Source: Myxococcales bacterium (GTDB lineage Bacteria > Myxococcota_A > Polyangia > Polyangiales > Polyangiaceae). From it: a stretch of DNA of 64,000 nt. Below the pieces are notes generated by a model, which had not been told where the DNA came from, did no database searches, and was given only the letters and a program-made list of their open reading frames with translations. Positions within the stretch are counted from its first letter, which is position 1. Every line of letters starts with the position of its first letter. The stretch spans positions 868,001-932,000 of the forward strand of contig JADJQX010000007.1 of the NCBI GenBank assembly GCA_016712525.1, written 5' to 3'. Of this stretch, positions 51,925 through 60,767 are shown piece after piece. The translations under genes and the position numbers were made by a program.

Positions 51925-54900
51925 TCAGGGCTGCACGATGGTCACGTCCCCCGTGATCTCGCGCGTGGCCTTGTCGGTCTTCCGCCAGAAGTTCGCCACG
52001 CGGCCCTCGCCGGGCACCACGAACGGGAAAAATCCAGCAAATTTCTCGGGTTGAACGATCGTCTTGCGGGTCCAGGTGCGTTGCCCCGCGGCCCCTTGCG
52101 CCGTGGCCTGGCGGAGCGTGCCGTTCGTCGCGTCCTGGTAGTAGATCACGACCGAGGCGCCCTGCGGCACGGCGGTCGAGTCGTCTCCGACGACGTGTTT
52201 TCCGTCGGCGAAGGGCTTGCCGTCGACCTGGGTGCCGTCGTCGACGACCTCGACCTTGCCGGGTTTGCCGGCCGTCACGGGGACGTACCGGAGAGACTCG
52301 TCGAGGCCGTTCACGTACGTGACGTGCCACGTGCCGTCGTCACCGACGGTCAGGTGCGCGCCGATGCCGACGTCGCCGGTGTCGACCGCCGTCTTCTGCT
52401 CGCGCGAGCCGGTCTCTCCGTCGATGAGGAAGGTCGTCCACTTTCCGCCCGCGTGCGAAGCTCCGACGACGTTGCCGTGGATGCGGTCGTAGAAGACCAT
52501 CCCGAGGCCGTCCTTCGTCTTCGCGAGGCTCACGTAGGCCCCGAACGCGTTTGGGTAGGACTCGACCGTGCTCGCGTTGATCGTCGAGACACACGTCGCC
52601 TTCCCGTCGACCGTCACGCACGCCTTGCCGGACCCGCAGTCCGCGGGAGTGCAGCCCGTCACGGGGGCGGTGCACGCGCCCGTGTCCTTCACGCAGACGT
52701 TCTTGCCGGAGCACGACCCCGCGCGGCACGGGCCGGCCTTGTCGACCGCCGCGTCCTCGAAGGCCCACGCCCCGGGATCCGCAGGGCTCGCGGACGACGC
52801 GCGCGCGACGATCACCCGCGAGAGGAGCTTGCCGCCCTCGCCGGGCTCCATCGCCAGGAACGCCACGACGGGTTTGTCGTCGACGAGGATCATCTTCGCG
52901 TAGCGGCCATAGTCGCCGACGGGGGTGGGAGGCGCCTTGAGCGTGTAGCTCGCCCACGTCGCGCCGACCTTGGTCGCGTACTTGAGGGCCTTGTGAGTGG
53001 CGTCGTAGTAGACGACCTTCGGGACCCCGTCGGCGCCGACCTGAAGGCTCGTCCAAAGACCGACGTCGTCGCCCGACTCGGTCTCGCCTCGGCGCCAGCC
53101 CGTGGGGTCGTGGTCGGGGCACGTGCCTTCTTCGCGCGCCGGAATCCCGTCGACCGTCTCCCAGGCGACGCTCTGTTTGCCGAGGTCGTAGCGCCCGACG
53201 ACGAGATCGCCGTACAGCGTGTCGCCCTCGTTCGAGAGCACGGCGTCGTTGTAGCCGGCCACGAAGATGCTCCCGTCGGGTGCTTTGGCGACCGAGGTGT
53301 ACGCCCCGACGAGCCCTTGGCCGAGCGCGGGCTCGCACGTTTGGTTGCAGTCGGAACCGCACCCGGAGACGGCTGGCGGCTCCTCGCCCCCGCACGAGCA
53401 CCCTTGGCTCGTCGACGCGACCGCGAGGATCGAGCCGAGCCCGAGGGCCGTGCGCACCTTTCCGGACATGCGTTCGGTCGTCGTCTCGGCGCGGCGCCGG
53501 CGAGCGATCATGAGGCCCACGCCCGCCAACACCAACGCGGCGGCCGCGAGGCCTCCCTCGTTCGCCGAGCGGCTGCCCGGGGTCGCGCACCCGCCACATC
53601 CGGCCGGAGTGCCGATCGAGCCGTCGTTGCGGCCGCGGATGAGCCCGGAGCTCGTGCGGCCGATGTTGCCCTCTTCGTCGCGCACCTCGACCTCGACGTC
53701 GCCGTTCGCGAACGGGACGACGAGATCCTTCGTGAAGGGCGCCCACGCGCTGGGCTCTTTTTCGCCCGCACCGGCGCCAACGACGCGCGTGCGCACCTCG
53801 AGCTTTTCGTCCGCCGTGACGAAGTCATGGGCCCGGACCACGTACCCGCGAGCGTCCTCGTCGAGCGAGACCTCGGGGGCGAGCACGTCGATCCGGAACG
53901 GGATCTCGGCGGGCGTCGTGTCCTCGGTCTCGGGGGCGCCGACGACACGCGAGCTCACGTAGAGTTTGTGGTTGCCCTGGAGGAAGAGGTAATCCTCTTG
54001 AATCTTAAGGGTTTTTTCGGTCGTCCACGGGCTCGGGAGGCCCTGGTCGAAGCGGTACGAGTACTCGATCTTCGTCTTTCCGTCGTCGGCCGAAGAGCCG
54101 AGCTCCACGGTCAGCTCGGGGAGCTTCTTTCGGTCGTATCCGGCGAAGCCCATCGCCTCGGGGTGCACCACCTTCGACACGAGCTTCGCGCGTGTGTCGC
54201 TCTCGAGCGTCGCGGTCGAGCCGGCCTTCGAGAGGGTCGCGAAGATGCCGACGAAGTCGTCTTGGCCCTTCGTGAGCTTGCGGATGCCGCCTTCGGGGAT
54301 GGTGAGGCCGAGCCCGAAGCTCGCGAGCGCCGTCGAGAGATCGATGGGCGAGAGGCCTCCACCGACCGCTTGCCCCACGAGCCCCGTGAGGATCGACTGG
54401 AGCCCGCTCGCCACGGCGGCCGGGTCGTCGGTGAGGAGGTCGGCGTTCGTGACCTTGGCGTTCTGGATCTTGAGGTCACCGAGCGTGGGCAAAAGTCCGC
54501 CGTTCGGGTTCTTCGGGCTCTTGCCGGTCTGGAGGTTCACGGGCACGGTCACGTCGCCCTCGAAGGTGAACGCGCGGACGTACCTGTCGTACGAGAACAC
54601 GTAGAAATCGACCGCGAACTTCTTCAGGCCGATCGAGAGCAGCGGATCGGTCTTCACGTCCGTTCCGCCACCGATCTTCACCTCGGGCGGGGTCTGGGGA
54701 CGCGTGGCGATGGCGAGCGACGCGGCCTTCTGAGCGGCCGTGAGCTTCTTGATCGACGGAATGAGCAAGCTGAGGAGGCCGCTGTTCAGCTGCTCGAGCT
54801 GCTCGGTGCTGACGCCGAGGCAGAGGAGCCCGCTGTTGTAGGCGCTGCCGAAGGCGTAGTTCAGATAGCGGCCCGCGAGCGCGATGCCCATGTGGTGCGC

Positions 54901-56151
54901 CGGCGTCCCCTGCGGGAACCCACCCACCTCGTCTTTGGTGAGCTCGTCCGGGATGGGGATGCCCGTCGGCGGGGTGAGGTTCGCGCGCGGCACACACTGC
55001 GAGACGGGCTGGGGCTCGGCGCCGCCGAGCATGCCCAAGGTCACGCCGTTCTTCGTGTGGCCCGTGTATGGCGTGTTGTCGGCAGGCAAGCCGGGGAGCG
55101 GCTTCATGTCCCCGCCCGCCGCGAGCACGATATCGAGCCCGCCCGTCGCCCCGGGAGAGAGGCTCGAGAGCGCCTTCGAGAGGTCCATTCGCCCGTCCAT
55201 GCCGAGGAGCGTCGGCACGCACTTCGCCGGGTTCGAGTCGTAGACGCACTTGGCGTTGGTCGCGTCGGGCTTCGAGCCCGTGGGACACGCCGGGGTCGCC
55301 GTGGGGTTCGGGGCCGTGCAGAGCTGGCTCGAGAGGATGCCCTTCACCTGCGATTCGAGGCCGCTCTTGAGCTGGCCCACGATGGCGTTCTTGATGAGCG
55401 TCGAGTTCGTGATCGCCGAGCACAGGCCGCTCGCGAAGCCGCAGTCCGAGCAAATTTGCACCTCGTTCGAGCGGAGCCCGTCGAGGTTGATGCGCGCGTT
55501 GTCGACGTCGATCTTCGAGTAGCCGTCGCGAGGGGCGGTGGTCTCGGTCGTGATGGGGAGGGTGATGTCGACCGGGAGCGGGTAGTCGCCCACCGCGGGG
55601 CGCCCGCCGCTGCACCCGCCTCGCCCGTACCCGATGTAGAGCGTGATGCTCAGATCGGGGAGGACGGAGTGCGTGAGCTTCGCGTTCGTCGGCGTGTTCT
55701 TCAGCACGAGCGGGAGCTGCCCCTGCACGTGGACCGCGTTGGGCGTGACCGCGTCGATCTTGAAGGTGGCCTGCTTGATGTCGACGGTGGCGGTGCAGCG
55801 CCCGGTCGACGGATCGGCCCCACCGACGCAGATGGTCGCCTCGAGGTCGTAGCCGAGGGCAAGGTCGGAAGGCCCCACCTTCGACTCGGGGATCCCGATC
55901 GACATTTGCCCGTCTTTGGCGCCGAGGAGCGTGGTCGCGAGGTCGGGGCCATTCGTCGCGAGGAAGTCGAGCGCGGGCTTCGTCATGCGCACCGACGCCG
56001 CGTTCTCGATGGTCTTCTCTTTCGGGAAGCCGCCTGCGAGCGGCGTGACCCCGCAGCTTTGGCACCCGCTCGAGCACCCTCCGCCGCTGCACGAAGCCAC
56101 GAGAAGCACGCTCGTCGCCGCCAACGCCTTACGCCACCATGCACGAACCAT
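51925..56151 (-). CDS. Giant exported protein: MYXO-CTERM module joined in frame to a second lipoprotein
   Basis: 1408 residues from the ATG at 56151 (GGAGG five bases upstream). Order: signal peptide and lipobox-like Cys-rich start (SCSGGGCSSGCQSCG), about 700 residues I do not recognise, an Ig/FN3-like region, then a complete MYXO-CTERM-like tail near residues 850-890 (GCGGCATPG, hydrophobic helix, IARRRR). No stop follows. From Met895 a new signal peptide with a lipobox-like SQGC (Cys about 919) starts a second exported unit of about 490 residues with beta-propeller-like repeats (GADGVPKVVYYD, and KDGLGMVFYD) and a Cys-rich insert. It looks like a fusion of two neighbouring genes, or a missing stop. 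Function unknown. Confidence 0.8.
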   Translation of the reverse strand: MVRAWWRKALAATSVLLVASCSGGGCSSGCQSCGVTPLAGGFPKEKTIENAASVRMTKPALDFLATNGPDLATTLLGAKDGQMSIGIPESKVGPSDLALGYDLEATICVGGADPSTGRCTATVDIKQATFKIDAVTPNAVHVQGQLPLVLKNTPTNAKLTHSVLPDLSITLYIGYGRGGCSGGRPAVGDYPLPVDITLPITTETTAPRDGYSKIDVDNARINLDGLRSNEVQICSDCGFASGLCSAITNSTLIKNAIVGQLKSGLESQVKGILSSQLCTAPNPTATPACPTGSKPDATNAKCVYDSNPAKCVPTLLGMDGRMDLSKALSSLSPGATGGLDIVLAAGGDMKPLPGLPADNTPYTGHTKNGVTLGMLGGAEPQPVSQCVPRANLTPPTGIPIPDELTKDEVGGFPQGTPAHHMGIALAGRYLNYAFGSAYNSGLLCLGVSTEQLEQLNSGLLSLLIPSIKKLTAAQKAASLAIATRPQTPPEVKIGGGTDVKTDPLLSIGLKKFAVDFYVFSYDRYVRAFTFEGDVTVPVNLQTGKSPKNPNGGLLPTLGDLKIQNAKVTNADLLTDDPAAVASGLQSILTGLVGQAVGGGLSPIDLSTALASFGLGLTIPEGGIRKLTKGQDDFVGIFATLSKAGSTATLESDTRAKLVSKVVHPEAMGFAGYDRKKLPELTVELGSSADDGKTKIEYSYRFDQGLPSPWTTEKTLKIQEDYLFLQGNHKLYVSSRVVGAPETEDTTPAEIPFRIDVLAPEVSLDEDARGYVVRAHDFVTADEKLEVRTRVVGAGAGEKEPSAWAPFTKDLVVPFANGDVEVEVRDEEGNIGRTSSGLIRGRNDGSIGTPAGCGGCATPGSRSANEGGLAAAALVLAGVGLMIARRRRAETTTERMSGKVRTALGLGSILAVASTSQGCSCGGEEPPAVSGCGSDCNQTCEPALGQGLVGAYTSVAKAPDGSIFVAGYNDAVLSNEGDTLYGDLVVGRYDLGKQSVAWETVDGIPAREEGTCPDHDPTGWRRGETESGDDVGLWTSLQVGADGVPKVVYYDATHKALKYATKVGATWASYTLKAPPTPVGDYGRYAKMILVDDKPVVAFLAMEPGEGGKLLSRVIVARASSASPADPGAWAFEDAAVDKAGPCRAGSCSGKNVCVKDTGACTAPVTGCTPADCGSGKACVTVDGKATCVSTINASTVESYPNAFGAYVSLAKTKDGLGMVFYDRIHGNVVGASHAGGKWTTFLIDGETGSREQKTAVDTGDVGIGAHLTVGDDGTWHVTYVNGLDESLRYVPVTAGKPGKVEVVDDGTQVDGKPFADGKHVVGDDSTAVPQGASVVIYYQDATNGTLRQATAQGAAGQRTWTRKTIVQPEKFAGFFPFVVPGEGRVANFWRKTDKATREITGDVTIVQP

Positions 56152-56304
56152 CAGGGCCTCCGCGACGAAGAGCGAACGGGGCGTTCCTCGCCTGTTTCTC
56201 GAACGTTTCGAGATCATGACACTACAAGGGTTCTGCGCTAGCGAAACAGCGGGTTTCGTCTCCACGGCATCACGTGAGCTCGTGGCCCGTCGTGCTGCGG
56301 TGCG

Positions 56305-56685
56305 TCACGCCTGGCGTGCTGCGGCTTCGGCGAGGTGCACGAGCGCACCGGCGACGGACGTGGCGAGCTCGACCAAAGGCACGCCGTGGGGACGCACGAG
56401 CACGACGTAGTCCCGGGCGATGACGTCGTAGCGCGCGAGGTGTCGGATGCGCACGAGCGTGTGCGCGTCGTCCAGGGCGAGAGAGGGTCCGCGAACGTCG
56501 ATCGAAGGCTCGAGCTCTCTCCCGTAGCGGCCCATCACGGCCACCACGACCTCGGCGTCGAGCTCCGTGGCCCCGCCGGGGTAGCTCAGCACGAGGCCCT
56601 CGGGCTCACGGGTGAGGGTGACGACGAGGGGGCGATCGCCGTCGCCGAACGTCTCGTGGAGAAGGAGCGTCGTGCCGTGGCTCAT
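56305..56685 (-). CDS. Small protein of unknown function
   Basis: 126 residues from the ATG at 56685. It is beta-rich (LLLHETFGD, PLVVTLTREPEGLVLSYPG) with a C-terminal Ala/Val helix; no signal peptide or cysteine. It starts 13 bases after the stop of the lipoprotein gene upstream, so the two are probably co-transcribed. No family recognised. Confidence 0.65.
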   Translation of the reverse strand: MSHGTTLLLHETFGDGDRPLVVTLTREPEGLVLSYPGGATELDAEVVVAVMGRYGRELEPSIDVRGPSLALDDAHTLVRIRHLARYDVIARDYVVLVRPHGVPLVELATSVAGALVHLAEAAARQA

Positions 56686-56698
56686 GCGCCCCGGTCGG

Positions 56699-57877
56699 TC
56701 AGTCGGTGCCCGCGTCGGTCGCGCCGTCGGCCCCCGAGTCGGGCGTGGCGTCCGCCGTGGCGTCGGCCCCGCCGTCGCGCGTGGAGGCTCCCGAGCAACC
56801 CGGGACGCCCGCGCCGTCGAAGATGCTCGCGCCGCTCGCCGCGAACGTGGCCGCGAGCCACACCGAGTCCTGGCAGCCCTGCGCCGACTTGGTCGTCGAG
56901 CAGTAATCGCCCTTGAACGCGATCTTCCCGTCCGCGCCGCGATTGCACTTCCCACCTGGGCCAGGCGAGCCCTTCGAGAGCACCACGCAGAGCGAGCGCC
57001 CGAGGTCGCGGATGATGACCGCGTCGGCCTCTTCGAGCGTCATGTAGCCGCCGAGCGCGCCGGCCGTGCGCCACTTGGGGCACGAGCTCGGGTCCTCCGT
57101 GCAGTCGGCACGAAGGCCCGCTTTCTGAAACGATCCTACACAGTTACCCTCATCCGAGAGGGTGACCCCGGAGACGACCACGTCGGTCAACGGGAGCACG
57201 ATGCTGCTCGCGAGGTCGTCGGACAAAAAGACCGGGACGTTGAGCTTCTTCTTCTCGGTCGTCTTGAAGGTGTTCCCTTCGAAGGCGATCGGGAAGGTCG
57301 CCGGCTCGATGCCGATGCCGTTCGCGTCGTACCGGGCGAAGCAGAACCCTTGGCCGAGCGGGTCCTTCGGCGGAGGCGCGCCGCCCGTGACGAGCTCGTT
57401 CTTCTCGCGGTCGACCCGCAAGAGCCACGAGAAGAGCCCCTTGCCGACCTCTCCGCATTTCTTGGCGTCGAGGTCGATGTTGAGGGTGACGACGGTGCGC
57501 TGGATGAACTCCTGTGAGAGGGCGTCCGGCGCGGTGATGTTGAGCCGGCGGATGCGCAGGTCCTTCTGCTTGGACGCCTTCTGGTCGCGGAGCGGCATGC
57601 ACGTGCCCATGCTCCCGCACGCGCCCTCGTCGACCGCGCACCCGGGCTCGGGCACGCAGTCGTTCGAGGAGCTCTCGCAGTCGGGGGCGGGCAGCTCGCC
57701 CGGCCCCGCCTTGCACGCCCCACCTCCGAGGGACGCACCGTCGCTCCGAAGATGCGGGTCGTCGACGCACGAGGCGAGCTGCGACCCGACGGCGAGGACC
57801 GCCGCGAGGGACGCGCCGAGCCCGGCGACGACGAGGACGCGCCGAAGGACGCTCGTGCGAGGGGAGGGGCGTACCAT
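56699..57877 (-). CDS. Cys-rich lipoprotein of unknown function
   Basis: 392 residues. A signal peptide ends in a lipobox-like LASC (Cys37), followed by a Cys-rich segment (about 54-93, with eight cysteines) of the kind used as a small disulfide domain, an all-beta middle and a C-terminal Asp/Ala-rich tail. It lies in a minus-strand run of unknown exported proteins. It is next to, and three bases from, a PfkB-kinase gene; no functional link is evident. The codons at 57125-57150 form a low-GC patch. Confidence 0.72.
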   Translation of the reverse strand: MVRPSPRTSVLRRVLVVAGLGASLAAVLAVGSQLASCVDDPHLRSDGASLGGGACKAGPGELPAPDCESSSNDCVPEPGCAVDEGACGSMGTCMPLRDQKASKQKDLRIRRLNITAPDALSQEFIQRTVVTLNIDLDAKKCGEVGKGLFSWLLRVDREKNELVTGGAPPPKDPLGQGFCFARYDANGIGIEPATFPIAFEGNTFKTTEKKKLNVPVFLSDDLASSIVLPLTDVVVSGVTLSDEGNCVGSFQKAGLRADCTEDPSSCPKWRTAGALGGYMTLEEADAVIIRDLGRSLCVVLSKGSPGPGGKCNRGADGKIAFKGDYCSTTKSAQGCQDSVWLAATFAASGASIFDGAGVPGCSGASTRDGGADATADATPDSGADGATDAGTD

Positions 57878-57880
57878 GGG

Positions 57881-58810
57881 TCAGGCTGGCAGAGAGAGCT
57901 CGCCGCCGAAGTCGACCATGCGGCGGAAGCCTTCGAGGCGGGCGCCGAGCTCGTCCCGCGTGATTTTCTGGAGGCGCGTCGGCCCGATGTCCTCGACGCA
58001 GAACGAGCCCATCGCCGACGCGAAGAGCATCGCTCGCCGGAGGCCGAGGGGCGTCACCTCACCGAGCGCGGCGATCGAGCCCATGAGGCCACCGGCGAAG
58101 GAGTCGCCGGCGCCCGTCGGATCGAGCACTTGCTCGAGGGGGTAGGCGGGCGCGAAGAACACGCCGTCGTCGTCGAAGAGGAGCGCGCCGTACTCGCCGC
58201 GCTTGATGATGAGCCTGCCGGGGCCGCGCTTGCGGATGTCGGCCGCAGCCTTCAAAATGTTGGAAATGCCAGACAAATCGCGGGCTTCCTCGTCGTTGAT
58301 GATGAGGAGATCGATGCGCCGCAGGAGGTCGGCGAGGGCCTTCGGCTCTCCCGAGATCCAGAAGTTCATGGTGTCGGCGGCGACGAGCTTGGGCTTCTCC
58401 ACCTGGTCGAGCACGCTCGACTGGAGGGCGGGGTGGATGTTGCCGAGGAGCACGAACGGGGTGCTCTTGTACGCGGCCGGGATCTTGGGGCGGAAGTCGG
58501 CGAACACGTTGAGCTGCGTGTCGAGCGTCGTGCGGCTCATGAGGTCGGGCGCGTAGCGGCCGTGCCAGCGGAACGTCTTGCCCTTCGCGAGCTCGACCCC
58601 CTCGGTGTCGACGCCACGGGACCTGAGGTCGGCGAGCGTCTCGTCGCCGAAGTCCTCTCCGACGACGCCGACGATGCGGACGGGCGCATAGAAGGACGCC
58701 GCGAGCGAGCAGTACGTGGCGGCTCCGCCGACCACGTTCTTGAACGAGCCGGTGGGCATTTCGAGATCGTCGAAAGCGAGCGAACCGACGATGAGGAGAG
58801 GGCTTTTCAC
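57881..58810 (-). CDS. PfkB-family carbohydrate (ribokinase-like) kinase
   Basis: 309 residues. The ribokinase fold is recognised by the start LLIVGSLAFDD, the GGAATYCSLAAS block, the VGEDFGDE loop and the PfkB signature 2 DPTGAGDSFAGG (catalytic Asp about residue 248). It phosphorylates a sugar or nucleoside with ATP. The exact substrate cannot be told. It is followed by the lipoprotein gene, with gmk upstream on the same strand. Confidence 0.92.
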   Translation of the reverse strand: MKSPLLIVGSLAFDDLEMPTGSFKNVVGGAATYCSLAASFYAPVRIVGVVGEDFGDETLADLRSRGVDTEGVELAKGKTFRWHGRYAPDLMSRTTLDTQLNVFADFRPKIPAAYKSTPFVLLGNIHPALQSSVLDQVEKPKLVAADTMNFWISGEPKALADLLRRIDLLIINDEEARDLSGISNILKAAADIRKRGPGRLIIKRGEYGALLFDDDGVFFAPAYPLEQVLDPTGAGDSFAGGLMGSIAALGEVTPLGLRRAMLFASAMGSFCVEDIGPTRLQKITRDELGARLEGFRRMVDFGGELSLPA

Positions 58811-58917
58811 GTGAGGCTACCTTCGGAAAAAAGAGTCGGACACGGGCGATACGAAAGAGGAGACCGGAGTCGGACGAGGCGCGCGCTCGCGCACCCGCGA
58901 CGGAGGGCTCGTGGGGC

Positions 58918-59625
58918 TCAGCGGGGGAGGGCGCCTCGGCGGAGGAGCGCCTCGGCGAGCTTCGCGCGGCGGCTCCTCCGGGCCCTCTCGGCGACGATCA
59001 CGCTCGAGAGCTCGTCGAACGCGTGCGAGAGCTCGTCGTTGACGACGAGGTAGTCGAAGAGGCCGTAGTGCTCGATCTCGCCCTCGGCCACGCGGAAGCG
59101 GCGCTGGACCACCTCTTCGGGCTCGCTCGCGCGGCCTCGGAGGCGGCGAAGCAGCTCGTCCATCGAGGGCGGGAGGATGAAGACCGAGGTCACGTCGGGG
59201 AGGGTGGCTCGGATCTGGCGCGCGCCCTGGTAGTCGATGTCGAAGATCATGCCGCGGCAAGGGACCGGCGTCGTCAGCGCCTTCGCGCGGGTGATCTCGC
59301 TCCGGGAGGTCCCGTAGAGGTTCCCGTGGACCTCGGCCCACTCGACGAACGCGTCCTCGGCCACGAGGGCCTCGAAGCGCGCGCGATCGACGAAGTGGTA
59401 GTCGCGCCCATTGACCTCGTTCGCGCGCGGCGCCCGCGTCGTGTGGGACACGGAGAACTGCAGATCCGGGAAGCGCTCCTCGAGCAGGCGTGTGAGCGTG
59501 GTCTTCCCCGCGCCGCTCGGCGAGCAGAGAATCAAGAGCAGGAAATCGTCGGCGCCGACGAGACGACGGGATGGTGACGCCGACGCGGACGAAGGGGCGG
59601 GAGACGAGACCGGATCCATGCTCAC
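58918..59625 (-). CDS. gmk: Guanylate kinase
   Basis: 235 residues from a GTG at 59625 (ATG six bases later at 59619 also possible). The P-loop SPSGAGKTT (35-43) and the GMP-binding block (TTRAPRANEVNGRDYHFV) are typical, followed by FVEWAEVHGNLYGTS and FDIDYQGARQI. It makes GDP from GMP. The N-terminus has an extra Ser/Ala-rich stretch of about 25 residues. It overlaps the DUF507 gene by four bases. Confidence 0.94.
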   Translation of the reverse strand: MSMDPVSSPAPSSASASPSRRLVGADDFLLLILCSPSGAGKTTLTRLLEERFPDLQFSVSHTTRAPRANEVNGRDYHFVDRARFEALVAEDAFVEWAEVHGNLYGTSRSEITRAKALTTPVPCRGMIFDIDYQGARQIRATLPDVTSVFILPPSMDELLRRLRGRASEPEEVVQRRFRVAEGEIEHYGLFDYLVVNDELSHAFDELSSVIVAERARRSRRAKLAEALLRRGALPR

Positions 59626-60131
59626 ACCCCGCGCTTCCTTCGGACGGCTTCCATCACGCGGGCGTATTCGACGTCCCAGGTGCGTGTGCCCTCTTGGAGG
59701 TGACGGAGTTGGAGGCGTACCTCGGCGTCGAGCCCCTCGTCGACCGCGAGGTGCCGCTTGAAGTGGGGCACCATGGCGCGCCTAAGTTCATGATCTTGCG
59801 CAAAAATCTCGTCGACGTGGGCCGAGTGGTGGAAGGCCTCGACCACCTGGTCGAGCAGGTAGTCGAGCATGTCGTCGCCGACCTTGATGCCCTTCGACTC
59901 CGCGATCTGGGCCTTCACGCGACCGAACTCGGCGTTTCCGCGGCCGGTCCGCTCGAGGAGATCGCGGGTCTTCTCGGAGACCTCGCGCTCGGTCTCGACG
60001 TACGACTTCAACACGGCCTCGACGTCGGCGATGACCTCGTTCGGGGACTCGGCTTCGATGCTCTCCGACTTGAGCAACGCGCGGACGGCGTCTTGAGCAA
60101 TCGGGAGCGCCTTGCTGGCGAAGAGTCGCAT
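59622..60131 (-). CDS. DUF507 family protein
   Basis: 169 residues from the ATG at 60131 (the frame is open to 60230). It matches DUF507, a helical, charged family found mainly in deltaproteobacterial relatives, with the MRLFASKALPIA start and VKAQIAESKGIKVGDDMLDYLLDQ segment. Function unknown. A GTGA overlap (59622-59625) couples it to gmk, which suggests a role tied to nucleotide supply or growth. Confidence 0.85.
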   Translation of the reverse strand: MRLFASKALPIAQDAVRALLKSESIEAESPNEVIADVEAVLKSYVETEREVSEKTRDLLERTGRGNAEFGRVKAQIAESKGIKVGDDMLDYLLDQVVEAFHHSAHVDEIFAQDHELRRAMVPHFKRHLAVDEGLDAEVRLQLRHLQEGTRTWDVEYARVMEAVRRKRGV

Positions 60132-60235
60132 GGGCGGGAGCCTAGCCCGGAGGGGGCCCGAAAACACGGACTTCGTCGGAAAAAAAGTCGCCCGACTGGT
60201 CGCGTCGCGCGGGCCGCTGGTAGTCTCCACGAGCG

Positions 60236-60754
60236 ATGGCTCCGGCGTGTCCCGTTTGTGGCTCGGTCACCTCCGAAGAGGGGGCCCCGTGCGCCCGCTG
60301 CTCGCCCCTCGCGCCCCCCGACCGCCCCGCGGCGCCGTCCGCGCGCCCCCTGCCGGAGCTCGACCTCGGTCCGCGAGCCTCCACTTTGGCCGAAAATGTA
60401 GGAAAATCAAAGGTTTCGGCCGGTGCCGCCGGAGTCTTCCGCGAGACCACCCCGGCGCCCGTCTCGCTCGTCGGGGCCGACGAAGCGAGCCTCCTCGGCG
60501 CCTACGGCCGTGCGCCGCGCAACCCGCTCGAGGCCGTGCCCTACGCCGCACGGGTCTACCGTCGCCTCGGGGAGCTACGCGTCGAGCGCGAGGCGGCGCG
60601 CGTCTCTCGCCCTCACGAGGTCGCCCTCTACGATGCGGCCCTCGTCGCTTACGACGAGCGGGGCTACGCGACGGGGCTCGCCGTAGCAGGCTCGGTCGTC
60701 GTGCTCCTTCTCCTCGGGCTCGTCGCGCCGCTCCTCCTAGCGATCGTGCACTGA
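60236..60754 (+). CDS. Zinc-ribbon membrane protein of unknown function
   Basis: 172 residues. A zinc ribbon (C5-x2-C8 and C19-x2-C22) is followed by a Pro-rich linker, a helical middle (about 95-145) and a C-terminal transmembrane helix (about 149-169) with a one-residue tail. So the ribbon is probably cytoplasmic, as in tail-anchored proteins. Codons at 60385-60415 are low-GC. It is divergent from DUF507 (104 bases) and convergent with the RelA/SpoT-like gene. Confidence 0.78.
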   Translation: MAPACPVCGSVTSEEGAPCARCSPLAPPDRPAAPSARPLPELDLGPRASTLAENVGKSKVSAGAAGVFRETTPAPVSLVGADEASLLGAYGRAPRNPLEAVPYAARVYRRLGELRVEREAARVSRPHEVALYDAALVAYDERGYATGLAVAGSVVVLLLLGLVAPLLLAIVH

Positions 60755-60767
60755 GGGCCTTCGGGCC

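Noticed and set aside
51922..56241. A 1439-codon open frame on the plus strand opposite the giant exported protein
   Set aside because: Same cause: the product is Arg/Asp/Val-rich low complexity, there is no ribosome site, and the minus-strand frame has a signal peptide, a ribosome site and a terminator.
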